Source: Bacteroidia bacterium (GTDB lineage Bacteria > Bacteroidota > Bacteroidia > Flavobacteriales > Flavobacteriaceae). From it: a stretch of DNA of 18,054 bases. The notes below the pieces were generated by a model. The model ran no database searches and was not told the DNA's origin. It was given only the letters and a program-made list of their open reading frames with translations. Below are positions 14,544 through 18,054 of the stretch, in pieces. Every line of letters starts with the position of its first letter. The stretch's first letter is position 1. The stretch is taken from contig JAUICT010000009.1 of the NCBI GenBank assembly GCA_030429325.1, positions 1 through 18,054 on the forward strand, in the 5' to 3' direction. A program made the translations under genes and the position numbers.

Positions 14544-16750
14544 AATTGTTTTAGGAAGTTGATTTTTACAATGGCCTGTTGCTCGGTTTGATTTCCGTAA
14601 AGGGTCTCATTGAAATCACGATCATTGAACACCAAATACACAAAGGACAGTGGGCTATATTCCCATGAAAAACGGATATTGATGTTGGTGAGGTCGTTTT
14701 CCGTGTTCTTTTGAAGGAACCCAGAAAGCTGGACCCTAGGGTTCAGGGCCAAGCGTGACTCCAAGCTGAACAGGTCCACTTTTTTACTGATACTACATGT
14801 TCCTACACCATCAAATTCAATTCGGTTAAAACTTCCGCCCAAGGAAATATGGGGAAGGGGAGAGTATCCTATCTGCGCATTGTACGAGGTCAAATCGCCA
14901 TCAAAATAGCTGCCCCACTGTACTTCTCCTCCAAAATTGAGTTTTTTGGAAGGGTCGCTGTTCCCAAAAACGGAATGTTGCACGTAATCATATTCACCCA
15001 TGGGGACTGATAGGCCCAGAGGCGTAAAGGTTTCGGTCAGATTTTGAAAAAAACTGGTGACCTCATAACCAAAATTCCCTCCATTTTGGAGATTGAGGTA
15101 CAAGGGATTTCCGGTTAACTGACGCTCAATCAATTTTCCTGTCGAAGCTTGATGATAAAATTGGGCATGCACACTGGGTTCATAAGCACGTAACCACTGT
15201 TTAAAAGGCATCTTTTCACCTCGAAAGAACCGGGTAATGCCGGGTGTGGTCCCTATAACATCACTTCTGGAGACAAATCCCATTTCCGGATTAAAATCTT
15301 TGGTGATCACGGATTGGGTCCACCATGCTTTCCATTTATTGGAAGTATAATAATATTGTGCAATCCCAGAAAAACCGCCCCCACCTATTTCCGTGTTCCC
15401 TGAGTAACTTAAAAGTGCATTGATGGAATGTGGTTCGCCCAAGCGTATAAAAGCATCCACAGTTCCAGTAATGTTGGTGTTTTCAGAACCATTCTTGGCG
15501 GTTACCAGTGCCCCAATGCGGTTCTGTTTTCCAAAATTTTCTGAATACCTTCCCACCAAGAAATTGGTCCCGGATATAGTGGAATTTCCTGCTTGTCGAA
15601 TATAGATACCACCATAATTTCTTCGTGAGGCCCTATGTACAAAACGTCCTCCAACATCAATAGGAAGCGGATTCCCTTCATTGTCAAGACCAATACTTCT
15701 ACTAAAAAATGGCTGTACTACCATGGATCCACCCTGTGAACGGCCGCCAGGACCTACATTGATTCCAAAGAGGGAAGCATTTTCAAGAAAGAATTGTCGT
15801 CGTTCCGGGAAGAATACCGAGAAACGACTGATATTGTTCACCTGACGGTCAACATCTGCTTGGGCAAAATCGGTGTTCACAGTAATGTCCAAAACATTAT
15901 TGGGATCAATGGCCCATTTAAATTCACCACCTGCTTTCACATCCGTATTTTCATCTTCAATATCAGGGTTGTTTCCCTTATACCGATTATAGGAGGTGAG
16001 GAGGTAGGGCTTCACTTGGATATTGGCTGTTGGTGGTGGGGGCTTCAGATTGGTCAATCTCCCTGCATAATCCATCCGTGCCGCACTGAATGAGCGTGGA
16101 AATGGAGAGAATGCGGTAATCTCATTGGTCAACCTACGGTTGCGATACAATTGAAAGCCCCAGTTTTGGGTGGGCTCATTCGTTTTGGGATATCTTAAAG
16201 TCTTCCATGGTATGGCAATTTCGGCAATCCAACCTTGATCTGTCCGGGTCGTTCGGGTAGTCCACCTACCATCCCATTCAATATCATAGTACATGGCATC
16301 AAAGGATAGGTAGTCCCGTTGTACACCATAGGGGTTGACCACTATGGACATGGCGTTTCGCTCATCATTGAACCCATCAAAACAAAGAGTGACCAAATCA
16401 TGGGTCCTAAAGTTAAAATCCCGTTTAAAATCTGTGGCGCGAATGGCTTTTTTACCCAAGGAATCCTTGCAGAATATTCCAAAGTATAGATTGTCCTCAT
16501 CAAAGAGCACCTTGATCTCTGTATCGTGATTGGGAGCTTCGCCTTGGTAGGGGTCTACCTGGGTAAACCGGGGATGGGGTTTTGTTTTTGCCCAATCCGC
16601 TTCGTCCAGCACGCCGTCCACTTTTATGGGACCTGAAGTCTCCATGGCTTCCAGGGTATTTTTATTGGGATTGGGTTTAAAAATTTCTACATCTTGGGAA
16701 TAGGTCGTTAGGCTAACCAGAAAAAGGAACAATACGTAAAGGCGCTGCAT
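14540..16750 (-). CDS. DUF5916 outer-membrane protein with N-terminal CBM9-like domain
   Basis: ATG at 16748-16750 is the start. A longer TTG-started frame reaches 16777 but runs into the -7 promoter box. The 736-residue product has a signal peptide (MQRLYVLFLFLVSLTTYSQ). Residues ~35-210 form a CBM9-like beta sandwich (KVDGVLDEADWAKT, DEDNLYFGIFCKD, GWIAEIAIPWKTLRY). The rest is the DUF5916 part (PERRQFFLENASLFG), with alternating amphipathic strands and a terminal Phe, as expected for an outer-membrane beta barrel. The function of DUF5916 proteins is not established; they are frequent in marine Bacteroidetes. The gene converges with the response regulator, the stops sharing 4 bases, so transcript ends overlap. 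It is a single-gene unit with its own promoter. Confidence 0.87.
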   Translation of the reverse strand: MQRLYVLFLFLVSLTTYSQDVEIFKPNPNKNTLEAMETSGPIKVDGVLDEADWAKTKPHPRFTQVDPYQGEAPNHDTEIKVLFDEDNLYFGIFCKDSLGKKAIRATDFKRDFNFRTHDLVTLCFDGFNDERNAMSIVVNPYGVQRDYLSFDAMYYDIEWDGRWTTRTTRTDQGWIAEIAIPWKTLRYPKTNEPTQNWGFQLYRNRRLTNEITAFSPFPRSFSAARMDYAGRLTNLKPPPPTANIQVKPYLLTSYNRYKGNNPDIEDENTDVKAGGEFKWAIDPNNVLDITVNTDFAQADVDRQVNNISRFSVFFPERRQFFLENASLFGINVGPGGRSQGGSMVVQPFFSRSIGLDNEGNPLPIDVGGRFVHRASRRNYGGIYIRQAGNSTISGTNFLVGRYSENFGKQNRIGALVTAKNGSENTNITGTVDAFIRLGEPHSINALLSYSGNTEIGGGGFSGIAQYYYTSNKWKAWWTQSVITKDFNPEMGFVSRSDVIGTTPGITRFFRGEKMPFKQWLRAYEPSVHAQFYHQASTGKLIERQLTGNPLYLNLQNGGNFGYEVTSFFQNLTETFTPLGLSVPMGEYDYVQHSVFGNSDPSKKLNFGGEVQWGSYFDGDLTSYNAQIGYSPLPHISLGGSFNRIEFDGVGTCSISKKVDLFSLESRLALNPRVQLSGFLQKNTENDLTNINIRFSWEYSPLSFVYLVFNDRDFNETLYGNQTEQQAIVKINFLKQF

Positions 16751-16774
16751 TTTTGCAATTTGGTTGAATGCTGG

Positions 16775-16782
16775 CAAAGCTA
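16775..16782 (-). promoter_or_regulatory. -7 box for the DUF5916 gene
   Basis: On the - strand the bases read TAGCTTTG, an exact match to TAnnTTTG, preceded by a run of T's. No TTG is seen at the usual -33 spacing. The box lies 24 bases before ATG 16750, which gives a short leader and argues against the upstream TTG start. Confidence 0.5.
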
Positions 16783-16887
16783 AAAAAAACGATGGGGTCC
16801 TCGGTGAAAAATCTTGTTAGATATTACGATATTGAGCATTAAGTTGTGATACTCTCAGCCTAAATAAGAAAACGTAAGGATATCCAT

Positions 16888-16920
16888 AAAAAATGCCCCA
16901 CGGCTAGAGGGGCATTTTTT
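16888..16920. terminator. Strong hairpin terminator after the PorP/SprF gene
   Basis: A 12-bp perfect stem AAAAAATGCCCC / GGGGCATTTTTT (16888-16899 and 16909-16920) with a 9-base loop lies 21 bases beyond the stop of the - strand gene at 16942. T-runs occur in both orientations, so it also insulates the DUF5916 promoter downstream. Confidence 0.88.
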
Positions 16921-16941
16921 AATTGCAAATAGACTTTGATT

Positions 16942-17832
16942 TTACATACGTAATCGCATGAAGAGTTCATGGGTATTATTGTCCAAACCATCAATGGAAT
17001 TTTGAATGGAGGTCTCATAGGCATATCCCAAGTTGAAACCATTGCTTATGTTGAATAGGAACAAACCACTGACGCTTTCCTCAAAGCGATAGGAAGCCCC
17101 AAATTCAAATCGTTCCCCAAAATCCAAGATACCGGTAAGTTCCAAAGATATAGGGGAGGCATCCACATAGCGAAACATCCCCATGGTCTTTAGGTCCAAA
17201 GTCTTGCCCAAGATAAAACTGTAGCCTCCACTGAGATAGGCATGCATTCGGTCAACGCCTAAATAGGCATTGCCATCCCGTTCCTGCAATCTATCCGGGG
17301 TAAGGAGTTTAGGTGCCGAAAGCGATACAAAATACCTGTCGTGATGAAGATAGGCCCCTGCCCCCACATTGGGGGTAAACCTACTTTCATAGTTCATGAG
17401 CGTGCCATCTTGTCCCACACCGTAGGTAATCAATCCATCGGTGTTCGCATCATAAGAGTTGGCACTACCCTTGATGCCAAAATAAAGGCGATGGTCTTCG
17501 TTCAATTGGATGAAATACGAAATATCTATGGCCACCCAAGTCTGTTGTTCGATAAAAGTGCGGTCATTGAGAATGGATGCTCCCAATCCCACATTCTTTC
17601 CAACGGGCATACCAAAGATGGCACTTTGACTCTCCGGTGCACCTTCTATACCTGCCCACTGGCTCCGAATTCCCAATGAGAATTCGGCAGCCTCGGAGCT
17701 CCCGGCAAAAGCCGGATTGTATATGTTCATGTTATACCGGTAAAAGGTATAGTTGGGGTCTTGTTGAGCACTCACTGTTGCGGTAAAAGCCATGGCCGCC
17801 AACAGTATCTGTAATTTATTAATTATGTTCAT
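16942..17832 (-). CDS. PorP/SprF-family type IX secretion-associated membrane protein
   Basis: A 296-residue protein starting with a signal peptide (MNIINKLQILLAAMAFTATVSA, cut before QQDPNYTFY). The early segment YRYNMNIYNPAFAGS is the family hallmark, followed by SLGIRSQWAGIEGAPES and a series of amphipathic beta strands to the C-terminal MRLRM, consistent with a small outer-membrane barrel. SprF is needed for surface delivery of the gliding adhesin SprB, and related proteins are usually encoded directly after a large T9SS cargo gene. That arrangement is seen here: the preceding - strand gene ends 30 bases upstream with a type B sorting domain. So it is likely the dedicated partner of that cargo. 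The strong hairpin at 16888-16920 ends the transcript. Confidence 0.92.
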   Translation of the reverse strand: MNIINKLQILLAAMAFTATVSAQQDPNYTFYRYNMNIYNPAFAGSSEAAEFSLGIRSQWAGIEGAPESQSAIFGMPVGKNVGLGASILNDRTFIEQQTWVAIDISYFIQLNEDHRLYFGIKGSANSYDANTDGLITYGVGQDGTLMNYESRFTPNVGAGAYLHHDRYFVSLSAPKLLTPDRLQERDGNAYLGVDRMHAYLSGGYSFILGKTLDLKTMGMFRYVDASPISLELTGILDFGERFEFGASYRFEESVSGLFLFNISNGFNLGYAYETSIQNSIDGLDNNTHELFMRLRM

Positions 17833-17862
17833 GTCTGTATTGTGTGTTTTCTGTTGTTGTGG

Positions 17863-18054
17863 TTAATAGTTGATAAAGATCCAGCCTTGTAATGGAGCAC
17901 TTCCATCACCCAAATCAATGATGTATAGGTACGATCCTGCAGGAAGCTTTTCATTTCTGCTTTTGTAGAAACCTTCCCAGTTGTTTCGGTAGGACCTCGT
18001 TGCAAATACTTCATGGCCCCATCTGTTGTAGACCGATACGGTGTTATTGGGATA
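17863..18054 (-). CDS. C-terminal end of a T9SS cargo protein with type B (gliding-motility) sorting domain, partial
   Basis: Only the last 63 codons and the TAA (17863-17865) are inside the window; the gene enters from the right edge. The visible peptide has VSVYNRWGHEVF, YRNNWEGFY, EKLPAGSYLYIIDLGDG and ends QGWIFINY. This is the CHU_C/type B sorting domain (NRWG, W-G, LPAGTYYYIIDLG, G-W-I-x-I-N) that sends large adhesins and other surface proteins through T9SS. Type B cargo depends on a PorP/SprF-like partner, and such a gene follows 30 bases downstream. The size and function of the passenger cannot be seen. Confidence 0.88.
   Translation of the reverse strand, partial: YPNNTVSVYNRWGHEVFATRSYRNNWEGFYKSRNEKLPAGSYLYIIDLGDGSAPLQGWIFINY

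Noticed and set aside
16751..16777. Longer DUF5916 product starting at TTG 16777
   Set aside because: It would put nine residues before the signal peptide, and the start overlaps a good -7 box.
17829..18014. 61-codon - strand frame near the right edge
   Set aside because: It is a shadow of the real frame at 17863-18054, which encodes the T9SS sorting domain, and it overlaps the next start codon.
1..18054. CRISPR arrays, transposases, integrases, toxin-antitoxin or defence genes
   Set aside because: No regularly spaced repeats and no proteins of these families were seen in either strand.

Overview
The window reads as a chromosome segment from a marine-type member of the Bacteroidetes, most likely Flavobacteriaceae. 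The evidence is a PorP/SprF-type protein next to the tail of a protein with a type IX secretion (T9SS) type B sorting domain, a DUF5916 outer-membrane protein, a soluble multi-PAS histidine kinase, -7 boxes of the TAnnTTTG form, and starts without Shine-Dalgarno sequences. The species cannot be named from sequence alone.

Positions 1-10260 (+ strand) hold ten closely spaced genes (gaps of about 15-70 bases) that look like one operon. In order they are: a quinoprotein sugar dehydrogenase fused to cytochrome c (5' end outside the window), an SMP-30/gluconolactonase lipoprotein, an exported amidohydrolase/deacetylase, an exported SelA/DgaE-like PLP enzyme with an extra C-terminal beta domain, an exported RidA, an exported RraA-like enzyme, an NTF2-like lipoprotein, a BASS-family transporter, 2-keto-3-deoxygluconate (KDG) kinase and KDPG aldolase. 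Gene order follows a plausible route from outside to inside. An amino-sugar or N-acyl-amino-sugar would be oxidised at C1, its lactone opened, the acyl group removed, and the 2-amino group eliminated to give KDG, all outside the cytoplasm. KDG would then be imported, phosphorylated and cleaved to pyruvate and glyceraldehyde-3-phosphate. The substrate and the extracytoplasmic PLP/RidA chemistry are inference; the family assignments and leader peptides are visible. This operon is the strongest candidate for an undescribed system.

Positions 10261-11946 are sparse. They hold one small conserved-looking protein, a frameshifted C-terminal remnant of a sugar phosphate isomerase/epimerase, a tRNA-Arg(UCU) with a clear promoter and terminator, a second copy of the tRNA 3' end 135 bp downstream followed by another terminator, and a 122-bp segment bounded by perfect 13-bp inverted repeats.

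Positions 11947-14543 (+) encode a four-PAS histidine kinase and a single-domain response regulator. The regulator's stop codon overlaps that of the convergent DUF5916 gene (14540-16750, -), which has its own -7 box. A strong hairpin terminator (16888-16920) separates it from a - strand pair: a PorP/SprF-family gene and, upstream of it, the final 63 codons of a T9SS cargo protein that runs off the right edge.
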